64,000 bases of DNA, from NCBI GenBank assembly GCA_029532415.1, contig JAQOTA010000052.1, positions 3,162,001 to 3,226,000 on the forward strand. The letters are read 5' to 3'. This DNA comes from Marasmius tenuissimus (taxonomy: Eukaryota; Basidiomycota; Agaricomycetes; Agaricales; Marasmiaceae). Both the position numbers and the translations under genes were made by a program. The notes beneath the pieces are model-generated. The model did not search any database and had not been told where the DNA came from. It saw only the letters and a program-made list of their open reading frames with translations. Every line of letters starts with the position of its first letter. Positions within the stretch are counted from its first letter, which is position 1. This document shows positions 9,897 through 21,304 of the stretch, piece by piece.

Positions 9897-11709
9897 TTAT
9901 GAACCTGGTGGTCGTGGCAACGGCCGTACACGTTTCCCCATTGTATGTCCCGACTCTGACGAGTTCACAACTGACAAGCGCGATCTCGACGTCGCACTCG
10001 AAGTCGTACTTGCATTCGACGACCATCTGTCGGCGGTAGCGCTTGTCGGAGTGACTGGTGAATAGTCACCGAGGGACGTGGAGGAAGAGACTGGTTGTGG
10101 TGGAAATAAATGAGCGTGGGGGAGCGACCGAACGCCAAAGGTTTTGCTGGGGATGACAAGAGGAGTGGGTGTCACTGTGAGCAGCGGGACGAATGATGAC
10201 GGAGGTTCGTACTCGTAACTTGGGGGGGCCTCATCGATGGGATATGGATATTCGATTTCGCCGAATGAGGGATCACGTTTCGCCTTTTCTGCGACCTCGT
10301 CAAAGATCTGCCTCCGCAGGGCACACAGCTCCTGCTTATATTCCGCTAGTGTCTTTTCTGCATTCTCGAGGACAGATTTCGAAGATGTGATTCGATTTGC
10401 CAGTGATGTACGTTCTGTGGAGAGCTGCACAGGATTCAGAATCCAATTTAAGGTTTGTTGTGAGTGCACTCACATATTCGTGCGACCTGGTCACTTCCGA
10501 CGCTGCAACTTTGACTCTACCTGTAGGCAAAGCTGTTAATATGTGGCGTTGACTGCCGGGGATAAGCTGTACCATAGAACTCGTCGGGTGAACCCTGAGG
10601 CGGCCTTTCCGGAACACTAGACAGGAGAGATTCATGAGAACAAATATTGAATGATGATGATGAGTGGCACATCCCACCTCCTGATGATCGCCAAATCCTC
10701 CAGTGGCCGTATCTCTGCATAGTGTTGCTGTGCGTCTCGTACCATATCAGGTACAAGGCAAGCCAGATAGTGGGCTGTCTGCAAACATTGAGCTTCCTGA
10801 TCTTGCACAGACCTATAAAGATCATCAGCATCCGGCTAGCCCTTCCGTGAACTCCAACTGACCGCCAAGTCGCAAACATAGCTGCGGGGAATCCGGGGTT
10901 AGAATGACGTCTGGTGAGAACTTTCAACAACTTACAAGTAGCAGCTACCTCCAACGCATCTCTCAGTTTCGACCTGCATTCTCTCATTGCCTTCTCCGCC
11001 TTGGTAATATACTCGTAGGCCGCCTTTTCAGACACAAGGGTCGCTTTGACTCGTTCGCAAACGGCGTTAGCAGCGAAGACCTGCTGTTCAAGCCGGTCTT
11101 CATTTGGATAGCCTGAATTCAGTTTTAGTCCCATGTCAGTACCCACGGCGACCTCCACAATTGTTGACCAGGTGGAACATACCAGGTGTCGGCCCATTGA
11201 AGACGGTTTCGTAGATGTCGTCCAGTTTCTGCTTCAGTGACTGGTATTCGCGTGCTTTGTCCTTTAGCGGTATTTGCTGTCGAGCCCAAGGTCATTAGAG
11301 ACACCATACAGATTATCCACGTATCGGACCATGGTACCTACCTCGAACGTCGCTTCATTTAACGCCTTTTCGAGCTGTGTCTGTCGTTCGCTGTACACAC
11401 CTCAATCCTTGAGACACAGACAATGGAATAACACGGACGAGCTCACCGATCCTCATGGTCCTTGATCTTCCCGCTGTGACTTCTCCTCAAGAAAGAGAAC
11501 CTCGAGCCCTTCTCACATCCTTCCACCGTCTTCCGCTTCATCTTTCCCGGCCCCAACTTGACTTCCTCCAACTGTGTCTGCAAATCCGTTATCTTCTTCT
11601 CCAGCGTGGCCAAGCTTTTCGGGGCCTCCTCAAGGTCTTTGAGAGAGCTAGTGAGCCCATGGTGTTCTCGCTCATATTGAGCGACTGTCCAACCCAACGT
11701 TTGGGACAT
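9897..11709 (-). CDS. Coiled-coil protein with Ser/Pro-rich tail, unknown function
   Basis: A multi-exon minus-strand gene. The N-terminal exon (from ATG at 11709, MSQTLGWTVAQYEREHHGL) is heptad-like and rich in Leu, Glu and Lys. Following exons give FNGPTPG, then YPNEDRLEQQV and a long helical stretch (VSEKAAYEYITKAEKAMREC). The last exon has more coiled coil (LENAEKTLAEYKQELCALRR) and then a low-complexity tail with PPSYEYEPPSS, Thr/Ser repeats, and the end KRVRPLPRPPGS. An in-frame ATG at 11760 is possible but 11709 has the better context. No catalytic domain is recognisable, and exon borders in the middle (10500-11200) are uncertain. It looks like a conserved fungal scaffold or cytoskeletal protein, but that is a guess. 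Confidence 0.6.
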
Positions 11710-12525
11710 GGAGGTAAGAGGGAAAGAGGTGTGATGTCTGATGCCCGATATCGGCGGCAAGCATTTTTACTGTTTGCAATACAGGTTAAGCGATAAAGAG
11801 GAAAAACAAGAAGGCACGAGATTAGGAAACAATGGAAGATTCCCGGGCGCTACACTGCTCAATTGAGCGTGCCGTAATCGTCCCCCCTCCTCGACGCACG
11901 GGCCGTCCGCCGCTCAGGTGCTGTATTTCTTTTCTTCTTGGTTTCTACAACGTTGCTGTAGCAAAGGATACAACACTGAAAGGTAAAGAAAAAACAACTA
12001 CTGGTACTAACTGCCTCAGAGATGGAACTATCATCATCTGGAGATCGACCCCAGGCTTTGATGATGAAACAAATTCGCATTCATTTCAGCGCGCTTTGGG
12101 CGGCGGGCGCGACGGTGCTTTACTCCTTCCTTCCCGAAAAACGACGAATTCGGGACTTTCTCTCAGATTGGCCGCCTAGAACGGCGAGAAAATCATTGAT
12201 GGATGTACAGTATAGTGTAGATCAGCACTGGTGGCGTAGATCTTGCTACTTATACCTCGTGAAATGGGGAAAAGGAAAAGAAAAGCTGAGCTCCAGAAGT
12301 AAGGTAGAGACCATGGGTATTATTGGAACCAGCTACCGGCGCCATTACATTCATAGTGACTGACAGCCCCGAAACCCAACGATCGAAATATGAACTTATG
12401 AATTGTGGAAGTGAATGGGACCTGCAGGGGTACCTGAAGCTGACGACCGATTATCCGCCTATCATGAAAGTCTCCCCGCCCTTTCCTCCCAGTACGCAAG
12501 TTCGTCGGAACCGAGTGCTCTATAG
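11710..12525. other. Intergenic region, no supported gene
   Basis: Short open frames on both strands (for example 11832-12179 on +) have no recognisable domain and no convincing splice structure. Upstream regulatory DNA of the coiled-coil gene and 3' flank of the methyltransferase are expected here. Confidence 0.4.
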
Positions 12526-13758
12526 TTATACCACCCAGCCAATCTTGTATAACTTATAGCCACCCTCATCAGCTCGTCCAACCCCTCCCAGTTTGGCGAA
12601 ACTCTCCCGGCCCAGAATAGCCAACACCAAGTCGCTCGAGTCGCGGTCACGGGGGATGGCGGAAGCGTCGGGGAAGACGCAGTCGACTGTATGATCCATA
12701 TTCTCATGTCTTCCCGTCGTGCGCAGCGGTATGATCAACCAAAAATAACCGCCCGAGTCTGAGCCGAAAGGACGCGTCAACAGACGCTCTACACACGCCT
12801 TGATCCAACGAGCGTGTTGAGGATGGTAGATTACGTCGGCCGCAAGGATTACGTCGAAAGATTGCCCACCGAACGGTGTATAGTCAGGGGTCTCCCAGTC
12901 CAGACGGAGGACTGAAATGGAAGCCGGAGAACGAGGAAAGTTCGTGTTCACGTTGGCAGTGAGGTTGGACAGCACGGCTGGGTGGTAGTCCGTTGCGGTG
13001 ACAGACAACCTGTCATTGTTAATTTTCGTCTGTCGTCGCAAAAGTTTTGCAACCGCGATGCTAAGGAGGCCTGTCCCCGCACCAAGTTCCAATACTCGTG
13101 ACGAAGGGTTGTCCAACAAGAACGGGCTTGGATCAGCGCACATTCTTTCGGCCAACATGATCGAGCTCGCCCAACTCTGTAAACCAACAGAGGTGTGGTC
13201 CTCCGAGGAGAGTGGCGCGTCGTTCAACTCGAGCTTGACGTCCGGACCGTCATTCGTCGTCAGGAATGAAAAAGAACGTGTGACAGCGCATTGGGCGGCC
13301 TCATCGTCGTCGTTCCCGGTGAAAGCGGAGAGAATGGATACAGCCTTTTCGACGGCCTCTGCTCTCATCTCGGATTCGAGCCCTTCTTCCTCTCCTTCGA
13401 CCCAAACGTCTGAGCGAGCGATGAAGCCAGTAACCCATTTGATTGCAAACGCACGTTCGAATGAATCAGCACGTAAGAGTTCCACAGCCTCCTCTTCCTC
13501 CGGCTGAGTCATTTGTTCCTTGGTTTCCTCGTCGTCGTCTTCATCTGCAGAGGCATAACCAGAATCGGGAACGGAGTCATCATGGATGAGGTGTAGGTGT
13601 TTGCGTGTGGGCAGAGCCAACTTGGATGGCAGAGGCTGAGGAGGCCAGTACAGCTGGCGAAGGTTATCGAGTGCGCCTGATACGAGAACGGCGGAATGTT
13701 GTGAGAGCCGAGAGAGCGGCGGGAGAGTGGAAGAAGGTGCAGAAGGTATTGAAGGCAT
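12526..13758 (-). CDS. Methyltransf_16-type protein methyltransferase
   Basis: A single-exon protein of 410 residues. After a variable N-terminus with an acidic stretch (SADEDDDEETK), residues 191-206 (VGLQSWASSIMLAERM) and 221-232 (VLELGAGTGLLS, SAM-binding motif I) are followed by TATDYHP (motif II acidic residue) and ILAADVIYH at about 304-312. This order is that of the METTL21/Rkm5/EFM class of lysine methyltransferases (Pfam Methyltransf_16), which modify translation factors, chaperones or ribosomal proteins. The DVIY sequence matches the class signature D-x-x-Y/F. The substrate cannot be inferred. The frame is intact and the start follows a plausible leader. Confidence 0.85.
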   Translation of the reverse strand: MPSIPSAPSSTLPPLSRLSQHSAVLVSGALDNLRQLYWPPQPLPSKLALPTRKHLHLIHDDSVPDSGYASADEDDDEETKEQMTQPEEEEAVELLRADSFERAFAIKWVTGFIARSDVWVEGEEEGLESEMRAEAVEKAVSILSAFTGNDDDEAAQCAVTRSFSFLTTNDGPDVKLELNDAPLSSEDHTSVGLQSWASSIMLAERMCADPSPFLLDNPSSRVLELGAGTGLLSIAVAKLLRRQTKINNDRLSVTATDYHPAVLSNLTANVNTNFPRSPASISVLRLDWETPDYTPFGGQSFDVILAADVIYHPQHARWIKACVERLLTRPFGSDSGGYFWLIIPLRTTGRHENMDHTVDCVFPDASAIPRDRDSSDLVLAILGRESFAKLGGVGRADEGGYKLYKIGWVV

Positions 13759-14309
13759 TATAACGGAATCTTCTCTAGTTTTATATCTTGGGGTCTATTG
13801 GAGGAGGTCCTCGAGGAGCTCTATGAAATGTCTATCAGTCTATAGTTCTAGGGTCTATGGGAAGGAGAATGACGGCGTGGGTAGTGAGTCCACGCCGTCA
13901 GAGGGTAATGACAGGCATCTTTGGTGAGGGTGGTGAAGGTACAGAGTCAAGAGAGGAAGCGGTGTGATTGAGCGTCGAAAAAAAATTGTGGACCAATCCA
14001 ATCAATGTCAATTAAATTGGATAAGATATAATTCTTATCGTGGGCGCTTACAATCTGGCGCTGAAAGAACGTGTGTAAAGTACCCAGGTGGGCCCCTTTC
14101 GCGATGCTGCACGCCGTATCATCGATAAGTACCCTTGGATATCACAAGTGCAGTGTGTATGGAAGCCCCAAGTTCCGCAAGTCACATTCGTAAATGATAC
14201 GATAAGACTCGGTGTCTACCCAAATATCTGGTGGTTGCGCTTATAAAGTTGCCATCCTAGGTCCCCTAAATCGATAAACCAGGACAGGCCCTGGCTATGT
14301 GACTAGTGG
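13759..14309. other. Intergenic region
   Basis: No gene seen. The sequence near 13980-14040 is AT-rich. It lies upstream of the methyltransferase and downstream of the small minus-strand gene. Confidence 0.4.
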
Positions 14310-14813
14310 TCAAGCCTGGAAAGACGGTAGAACGGACATTAGAAACAGCGCCAGTATGGCACTCATGACACAGTGTTGTCCTCTGCCGATTCGTTCTACG
14401 TTACTTGATCCCAACCGCACCGCCAATGCCGCCATTCCTCGACCTAAATTCGCCTCATTACTGGACGCATCGGTAAAATCCCGGGCGAGGCGTTGCTTCC
14501 GAGTTGCAAGATCCGACGTTTCTTGTCCAAAGTCCCGACCTCGAATAAACTATCCAAATTAGGTACACCGTGCCGAGCCAAAAAGGGATGGAGAGTGCTC
14601 ACCTGAATGCTCCGATGACCTTCCGAAATGATCGACTCTCGAGTAAGGCTTTGAGGGCATCGATGGGCCTACGTGAGCCGGCGAGAGGGGAAGGAGGAGC
14701 TTGAGCTCCTCAGAAGTTAGATAGATGGATCGGATAGCTGCTTTCGTGACATCTTCACCACTAGCGTGAAGGGCTAAGGATAATGAATGAGGTAGGTGGC
14801 ACAAATCAGACAC
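14310..14813 (-). CDS. Small hypothetical protein with C-terminal hydrophobic segment
   Basis: A proposed two-exon gene of 146 residues: exon 1 14813-14603 (donor GTGAGC), intron of 63 nt, exon 2 14539-14310. The joined frame is open across the junction (SSEHS then GRDFGQETSDL). The middle is helical and charged (ATRKQRLARDFTDASSNEA), and the last 20 residues (CVMSAILALFLMSVLPSFQA) are hydrophobic, as in a tail-anchored membrane protein. No family recognised. An alternative acceptor 8 bases upstream would break the frame. The gene is divergent from the Ser-rich gene at 15069 with a CCAAT box (ATTGG at about 14826) between them. Confidence 0.4.
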
Positions 14814-15068
14814 ATCGATATCTGATTGGCTCGCTGTAACTCTGCATGCTTTTAATCACAATCGCCGGACGTAACTCCGATTCCCATTTGCTCCAGTAGA
14901 TTTTTTCGCGCTGGCACCGGCCCGCCTGTTCATTCTTCTTGTTCCTTATAATGAGGTGTGCGGGGAAATAGTCGCGCTTTAACATCCATCAACATCTTCC
15001 CCACATCCAAACCCAAAAACCGCACTCACCTGCACATTCCCCCCAACCCCCAACCCCCCAGACCAACA

Positions 15069-15697
15069 ATGGCACAAAGCATTACCAAAATCTTCGGCGT
15101 CCGATTGAACGATTCGGTGAGTTGTAAAATCAGATCGACTACCACCTCCCAGTCGCTAACAATCTGTGCAGAGACGCCGATTGAAGAGGAGAGACTCTGA
15201 CGCATCCGTTGAGTCCTCTGGATCTACGACATCGTCGTCGTCTTCATCATCATCATCCGACACCTCGTCGGCATCGACATCCTCTACTGGATGCTCTTCT
15301 CCATCGTCTTCGTCATGTTCACATACCCCGCTCCCATCGCCCTCGATAGGCGTTCCAGAACATGTCCATTTGCCGGACGCGGAGGTGGATGGGATGTACT
15401 CGTATCCCGTCAACACATATAGTTCTGCCTCATCATACGGTAGTCGACAAGGGGATATCGATACCGATCAAGACCCCCAAAGAGAATGGAGGTGTAGCCC
15501 ACCTCCGGAACGCTTTCAGTTGAAGCGCATGGGTCGAGGTTCACGAGGTCGAGCACGTCCCACACTACCTCCATGTGCATCTGAAGACTCGAGAAATCAT
15601 CAGGTAAGTTCCCCACTCATCGAGTAAAGGTTGCGTACACGAAACTCACTAGATAATCCAGGCACAACACACAGAAAGACAGCGGGATTGGTTATGA
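15069..15697 (+). CDS. Small Ser-rich protein, unknown function
   Basis: Three exons (15069-15116, 15172-15603, 15662-15697) with clean GT-AG borders give 171 residues. The N-terminus is MAQSITKIFGVRLNDS; then a basic patch RRRLKRRDSDASVESSG and a long Ser tract, a Pro/Ser region, a basic KRMGRGSRGRARP segment and a short end HTERQRDWL. It is almost entirely low-complexity and probably disordered. The Ser codons alternate TCG/TCA/TCC, so the tract is not a simple repeat expansion. The function is unknown. Confidence 0.6.
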
Positions 15698-16029
15698 CAT
15701 CCTGCGTCATATCGATGTCCTATCTTTATTATTATGGGTTATAACGTTGTCTTTTGGGAAACAAAGGATGTCATTGTTGTACTTGTATCCTGCAGAAATG
15801 AAAAAGAGCCGACCGATATGTCGAAAAACCTTTCGAACAGTCGAGATTCGCTCAACAACGTCATTGCAGTAAGTTCTTCACATTGATTCGAGTTCGAGAA
15901 CGTGAAAGGCTGATCAAGCCAATAGCATTCCAGGGGCGTACAAACGACTGCATGGTGTAATAGGAGATAAGCATCGGAACATCGATTGTAATATTCATCG
16001 ATGCGCACCTATGTAATTCTTCAAGGTCG
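15698..16029. other. Convergent intergenic region
   Basis: 3' flanks of the Ser-rich gene (+) and the RS-protein gene (-). A short minus-strand open frame at 15739-16008 has no supporting features and is not called. Confidence 0.4.
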
Positions 16030-17277
16030 TCATCCAAATCGCTGTCTGGCCAGTTCTTGGAACATTGCCATGGTCGCGCTTTCCTTGGCCTTCATGGCGT
16101 CTGCTCTTTCCTTCACAGCACCCGACTTTTCATCGTGTCGTTTGTCCGCTCGTGCACGAGCTGCGTCTCGTCTTGCGATACTGTGATACCCACCCGTCAA
16201 CGTCACTGAATGTCACCATCGGAAAGAAAGTGGACTCACTGTGCCTGGAAACTATCCCCTCCACCCATCAGGGTCGACTCATCAACCTCCAGCCCCTCAT
16301 CTCCCCGCTCTCGGAACGCACGGTCGTTCTCCCTCTTCATACGCTTCTTCTCCAACATCCCTTCCCTACCAACCTCCTTCGGTCCAACCATATCCTCAAT
16401 CCTATCCTTATCCTCCATACGTTCGCGCTTTCGCTTGTGTTTCCTCTCCTCGTCACGAAACGCGTCTGCAGCTTCCTTAGCATATTGCATGTCAGAAGAT
16501 GAAGGCAGCGTAGGTCCTTGCATACGGCCTTTACTCGAACTCGCGGCTGAGGCTGTCGATGATTCGGGACGGTTTTGGGTTGCTGCACCGACGGATTCAC
16601 GGGCTTGTTTGAGGGCTTCGTTGTCTGCTCGTGTGGATTTGGAGCTGAACGACCATTTGTAGGACGTTTGCGTGGTGGCTGGTAATTCGGAGTTATCTAT
16701 CCCTGAATAGAGTCGTTCTGTAATAGATAGCTGGTATAAGAGAGATGCAATGGAGTCGTGAAGTCGAGCTCACTGGATAGCTTTCCTCGGTTCCATGCCT
16801 ATTCAAAGGGAGAACGACCAGAGTAAGAGTCGAGTATTGAAGAGACGATATCTGTCGCAGCTTACCTTTACAAACTTCCGAAAGTAACTGCGTTATCATT
16901 GAGCATCCTCTAAACCACGGTAGAGAAACACGTACCTTCGCGCTTTGTCCCCAGAGAGCTCGTCGAAATACTGAACGAGAACAGGTCGAACGACTGTTGC
17001 CTCAGAACTTCGAACGAGGAGAACACGTAGGCAAGATACATACCTTCCCTTTCTCATCTTTTAGCCATACCCTGAACTCGTTGCTCTTCTGGAAATAATC
17101 GGATTCGGATATGGGGGAAGCGTCGTGTGGCAGATTTCGCTTGGGACTTGGAGAACGTGAACGCGAACGAGAGCGGTCTCTACTTCGGCTCCTGTGCCGT
17201 CTTTCTCTTTCTTTGTCTTTGTGGCGACGATCTGGAGAACGAGAACGACTGGCGGAGTGGTCCCGGCGGGAGGGCAT
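16030..17277 (-). CDS. Style cell-cycle inhibitor 1 / NKAP-like RS protein
   Basis: A multi-exon gene. The first exon starts MPSRRDHSASRSRSPDRR and is full of RS/RD dipeptides, then reads SESDYFQKSNEFRVWLKDEK, continuing in the next exon with YFDELSGDKARRYFRKFVK. This block (DYF..N.EF..WL..E....F..L....AR..F..FV..WN) is the hallmark of the SCI1/NKAPD1-like family, nuclear RS proteins linked to splicing speckles and cell-cycle control. Later exons are Lys/Glu-rich (EERKHKRKRERMEDKDR) and the end is FQELARQRFG with the stop at 16030-16032. An in-frame ATG at 17292 is an alternative start. Roles in mRNA processing are inferred from the family. Confidence 0.75.
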
Positions 17278-18011
17278 GACGGTGAAGGGCAAAGGGAAGG
17301 GTGTTGTGCTGTGTCAGCAAACTCGCGTCACCTAGGCCCTTTCATCCGCAACCGCCATGTTCAAGTTGAAGCTGAAGGTTACTTGACTTACTATCACTCT
17401 GAGCTTGCGCGATTACGATCCGATATTTTCTCTCTTCGTTCATCGCAAGTTTCTATTCAGGAAGCCCGGCATTATACGACGATTCAGTGCACTAGACCCA
17501 GCAGAGCTCTCTGAACCACTTTCCGTCGAATTCCTTGAAGATCCATTCTTTGCAATCTCAGTCCTAACTCCCCACAATCAAGTAGCGTGATATTTTCTCT
17601 AGAATCAAACTGAGGATGACTCGAATAGGTGGGCACCATAACTGACACAAAATGATTGCTCACTGGGACTTAGGAGTGACCAGGTCGAGATCATAGCGCG
17701 GAGGCAGCTTCAACCGCCAGGTTCAAGTTCTGCCTCGTCATTCCAGCTTTTTTACATAACTCCTCGCCAGGTCGTATCTTGAGATGGGCTGCCATAAGCC
17801 CTATGCAGAGTCTCCTTACCATGCAACAAACTTTCCCCGGGCCTGATTAGAGCCATGGTATGACCACCTCCGTGTCGGAATCCACCTGGTCTATTGGACC
17901 CGCCCTCCTTGCTCTCGGTAGCGAGTTCATAGCATTCTGTGTGTCGATCTTAGCCTCTTTTACGCCGGCTATCCAACCACAATTTGAACTAACTACTGAC
18001 TTGCTACAGAT
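17278..18011. other. Gene-poor interval
   Basis: Short open frames at 17405-17590 and 17860-18249 have no recognisable motif. Nothing is called. Confidence 0.4.
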
Positions 18012-18997
18012 ATGCTTGCACTCTATCGGCTATGTCTCAATTCCTCACGGACACTTCCCTCACATGCCACCATGCGTGCTCAGGGTCGTCCCGCGGATGC
18101 AAACGGTGAGAAGTTCAGGAAGGGCCCGCTTCTTCGGATGTGGCTTGAGAAGAGGAAATGCGAAAATCTATGTAAATTCCCCTTGGGTGAGTGCACATAT
18201 CCACACCCTACGTAAATTTAGGGCGTGCATTTACTCCGACGATCCTTAGGGTCGACGGCATTTTGTCCGAAATGAGCGTGAGCGCCGTTCATTTTTTTTA
18301 CCCGTTCGTCCACCGCTGAGCGGACCTACATGCACCGATAGCCTGCCCACTCGAAGAAGGCTGGTATACCCTGCTAGACGTGAAGATGGCACGCCCGTGG
18401 CCATAGGTTGAGAAGCAGCCCCGGTCACTACAGTTTTTTCTAACCACACGGCGCCCATGTACCTGTCACTAATCTGAGTGGACTAATTTTTTTTGACTTG
18501 CAGGGCTCATCGCGATCAGGACTAAGTTGCCGAGCCGCGACTTGTCAGGGTTGGATTCTAGAACGTTTGTCGAGGATTTTCGCGACAAATTCGCGCCAAA
18601 TCTGTTGATTGACCGGGTGCACTTGGGGGTACTTCTCTCAATTTCGGTCTCTTTCCTCAAACCCCAGTTGGTATGGTCTGCGTTCGCTGCCACAATTATG
18701 GAAACTAGACAGCATCGTGCACGGGCACCTGAGGAAGTGACATTCGGGGTGCATACAGCACACACACTATCTTTATTGCACCCTATGTCTGTCAAGGACG
18801 GAGGGCGCGTCCTCGTGACAAGGCCCTACAAGAGAACTCGGAGGAGATCTGATTCTATTACAACAGGTGAACAGGAAAGGGCCGCAAAAAGTCCCTCACG
18901 TTCGCCTACTCGCGCCAAGTCGACACTCACGCTGCCCTGTGCTTCAGCCAAAAGCGAATGTCCGAATCTAGTCCAACCTATATCGGTGTCACGATGA
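18012..18997 (+). CDS. Possible three-exon hypothetical gene
   Basis: A tentative model. Exon 18012-18186 (MLALYRLCLNSSRTLPS) joins in phase through a GTGAGT...TTGCAG intron to 18504-18616 (RTFVEDFRDKFAPNLLIDR) and then through GTGCAC...CCCCAG to 18668-18997 (LVWSAFAATIMETRQHRA, later a basic KRTRRRSDS segment). The first intron would be 317 nt, long for this genome. No family is recognised. The second and third exons resemble the exon pair at 19520-19725 (N-x-LID followed by an intron and a short F-x-A-containing segment), suggesting a duplicated unit. It may also be decayed. Confidence 0.28.
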
Positions 18998-20269
18998 GGA
19001 CGCCACCACTACTCGCCAGCGGACCATGAATAAGGGAATGGGGGTTTACGGGGCCGACGCAGTATAGGTTTCCCCGTCCGTCCTCGATGGACATTTAGCT
19101 CAGCTCTTATTCTGTTCTTTCCTTATCACCACTACTGACGGCGGATTTGAATAGGGGGGGGAAGACTTTGCAGGGTCGAGCACAAGAGTAGATCTCGGGA
19201 TGCTCTCCTACTTCTTGAAGAAGTCTTGATGGTTCTCCACAGGGCCACAATACCGTGGGTCGGACGACGTGGGAACCGATGAGACTCGTAGTGAAAATAC
19301 AGGAACTGCGTGAGCCTGCCGCCGCCGGGTCGTGCTAGTATCGAGCTCTGGGCTTCGTGTGTCACTCAGAGTCAAGGCACCTTGGTCTCACCCAAGAGAA
19401 CAACGGTCGAGATTTTACGGGATTGTGTGCGTTGTTCGGTCGGTTGGGAGGGTGATTATCGAACCTAGTCTCGAGATGAGATACGTCCGCTGACCCGCCC
19501 AGCTTTTCCTTCTCGCTCCATGGACCCATACCACATGTCAGGTGAAACCCGGAAAGAGGTCAGAGAACACCGGGCGCATTTCATTGAACCAAATACACTG
19601 ATTGACGGTGAATGGCAATTTTTTCCCCCTCCTTGTTCAATACATTATCCAACTGCTCAATCTTTCCAGGACAAATTACCACATTTGTCGCCAATCAAGT
19701 CGTCTCAAGGGACCGGACTGAATAGGCGCCGTCTACCCCAGCTCATCAAATTTCAAACGTCAAGGGGCATTCTAGAGACGTTGTTTCCCTGCAGCTTCGT
19801 CTCTGAAGAGGCCCCCGCAACCGGTGCGCGTGATGAAGCCTAATGTGGAAACTGCGTTGCGTACTGACAGATATTGACCTATCTTACCACCACCAACGGG
19901 TCAGTGAGAACACTCGTCGTGATTTGGTCAATTTAACTTCGTTCTTTCAGGATCGTCGCTTGGTCGGTTGATCCAAAGACTTTCGCGCACTGTCAGCAAC
20001 CCTGCGTGTGTGGAAACGAGTGTAGCAAGTAGATTGACTGAAATTACGGAACATATATTCAAGGACTTCTCAGGAAGAATAGACCCTTTCAAGTTTTCTC
20101 CAATCAGTAAGTGACATCTTCGCATCCTATCGTATTCCACAGGACTCAATACATACCGTTCTAGGCAAAAGAAGCCAAATGATCAAGTTTCCCTTGAATC
20201 ACAAAGTGTTTAAAAGGAGCACCCGGAAGAGCTCTGGTCGACCAGTTCACTCGGGCTCGTTTCCTCTCC
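18998..20269. other. Gene-poor interval with isolated exon-like pieces
   Basis: Contains an exon-like pair at 19520-19607 and 19670-19725 (phase-matched through a GTGAAT...TTTCCAG intron) and an open stretch at about 19950-20110 reading LTEITEHIFKDFSGRIDPFK. None can be joined into a full gene with confidence. The promoter of the acetate transporter lies before 20270. Confidence 0.35.
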
Positions 20270-21304
20270 ATGGCCTCCCAACACTCAGACGACATCGAAA
20301 CCGGCTCTGTCGAGAAGCACACCACCTCTCACCGTGACCGTCCTCGCCCTTTCTCGGTGGCCCTCACTCCTGAGCAGTACGAACGTCTTTTCCTGGAACC
20401 TGGAGGAAAGGGCCCCGCCGTCAGGAAACTCTCCAAGCAGTTCGGTAACCCCACCCCCCTAGCCATCATCGTCTTCACCCTCTGTCTCGCCCCGACTTCA
20501 TGCATTCTCCTTGGATGGGGTGGTGCTGACCCGACATCCATGGTTACCATGTTGGCGCCCTTCTACTTCCAGGGTGGTATTGGTTTGCTCGTCAGCGGTC
20601 TTCTCGAATGGGTAAGTGGTTGAATTCTTTTGACTACCACGAGATGTGACGACTGATTACAATGCCCACTTAGATTCTCGGAAACACTTTCTCCTACGTT
20701 GTCTTCATGCTCTTCGGTGGTTTTTGGTAGGAATAACACTTCCATCAACCTCGATACGAACGGAAGCTCACACAGAACCCAGGTTAACATTCGGTGCTCT
20801 GAACGATCCCTCTATCGGCGTTGTCTCCGCGTATGCCAGTACCGGAGGGGCTGCCTCGCCCGCATTCAACGCTGCTCTTATGTGGTACTTCGCCTTCTTC
20901 GCGGTGATTGCCGTCATGCTCTTCATTGCAAGTTTGAGGACGAACGTTGTCTTTGCTGTGGGTCCATTCAATCCTTTCAGCCATGCTTATTTACTCAACT
21001 CCGAGTTATAGTTCATCTTTACAACTCTCGTCATCATCCTCGTCCTCTTCTCCGCCAGCTATGGTCGCATGGCTGCCGGAGACGCCATAGGCGCAGCCAA
21101 ACTTTGTAAGTGCTGCCCTGTCCTCCGATACCAGGTCTGTGCTGATGCGTAAATCCAGCCAAAGCAGCAGGAGGAGTTTGTCTTGCAACAACGGCTGCGG
21201 GACTATATCTCTCGTTTGTCCTGATCTTCGCTTGCGTTGAGATGCCCTTCCACCTCCCCGTTGGAGATTTGTCTGCAGTTACATTCAAAAGGAAGTCGGC
21301 ATAA
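20270..21304 (+). CDS. Acetate transporter, GPR1/FUN34/YaaH (AceTr) family
   Basis: Five exons (20270-20611, 20674-20726, 20783-20957, 21012-21105, 21159-21304) give 269 residues. After a polar N-terminus comes the family signature NPTPLAI at the start of helix 1, then GWGGADPTSMVTMLAPFYF, a GGIGLLVSGLLEW helix, TFSYVVFMLFGGFWL, and further helices, six in all. The family (yeast Ato2/Ady2, Yarrowia Gpr1) moves acetate and other short carboxylates, or ammonium, across the plasma membrane. All exon joints keep phase and the length matches the family. Proteins of this family are typically glucose-repressed and acetate-induced; no regulatory site was identified here. Confidence 0.92.
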
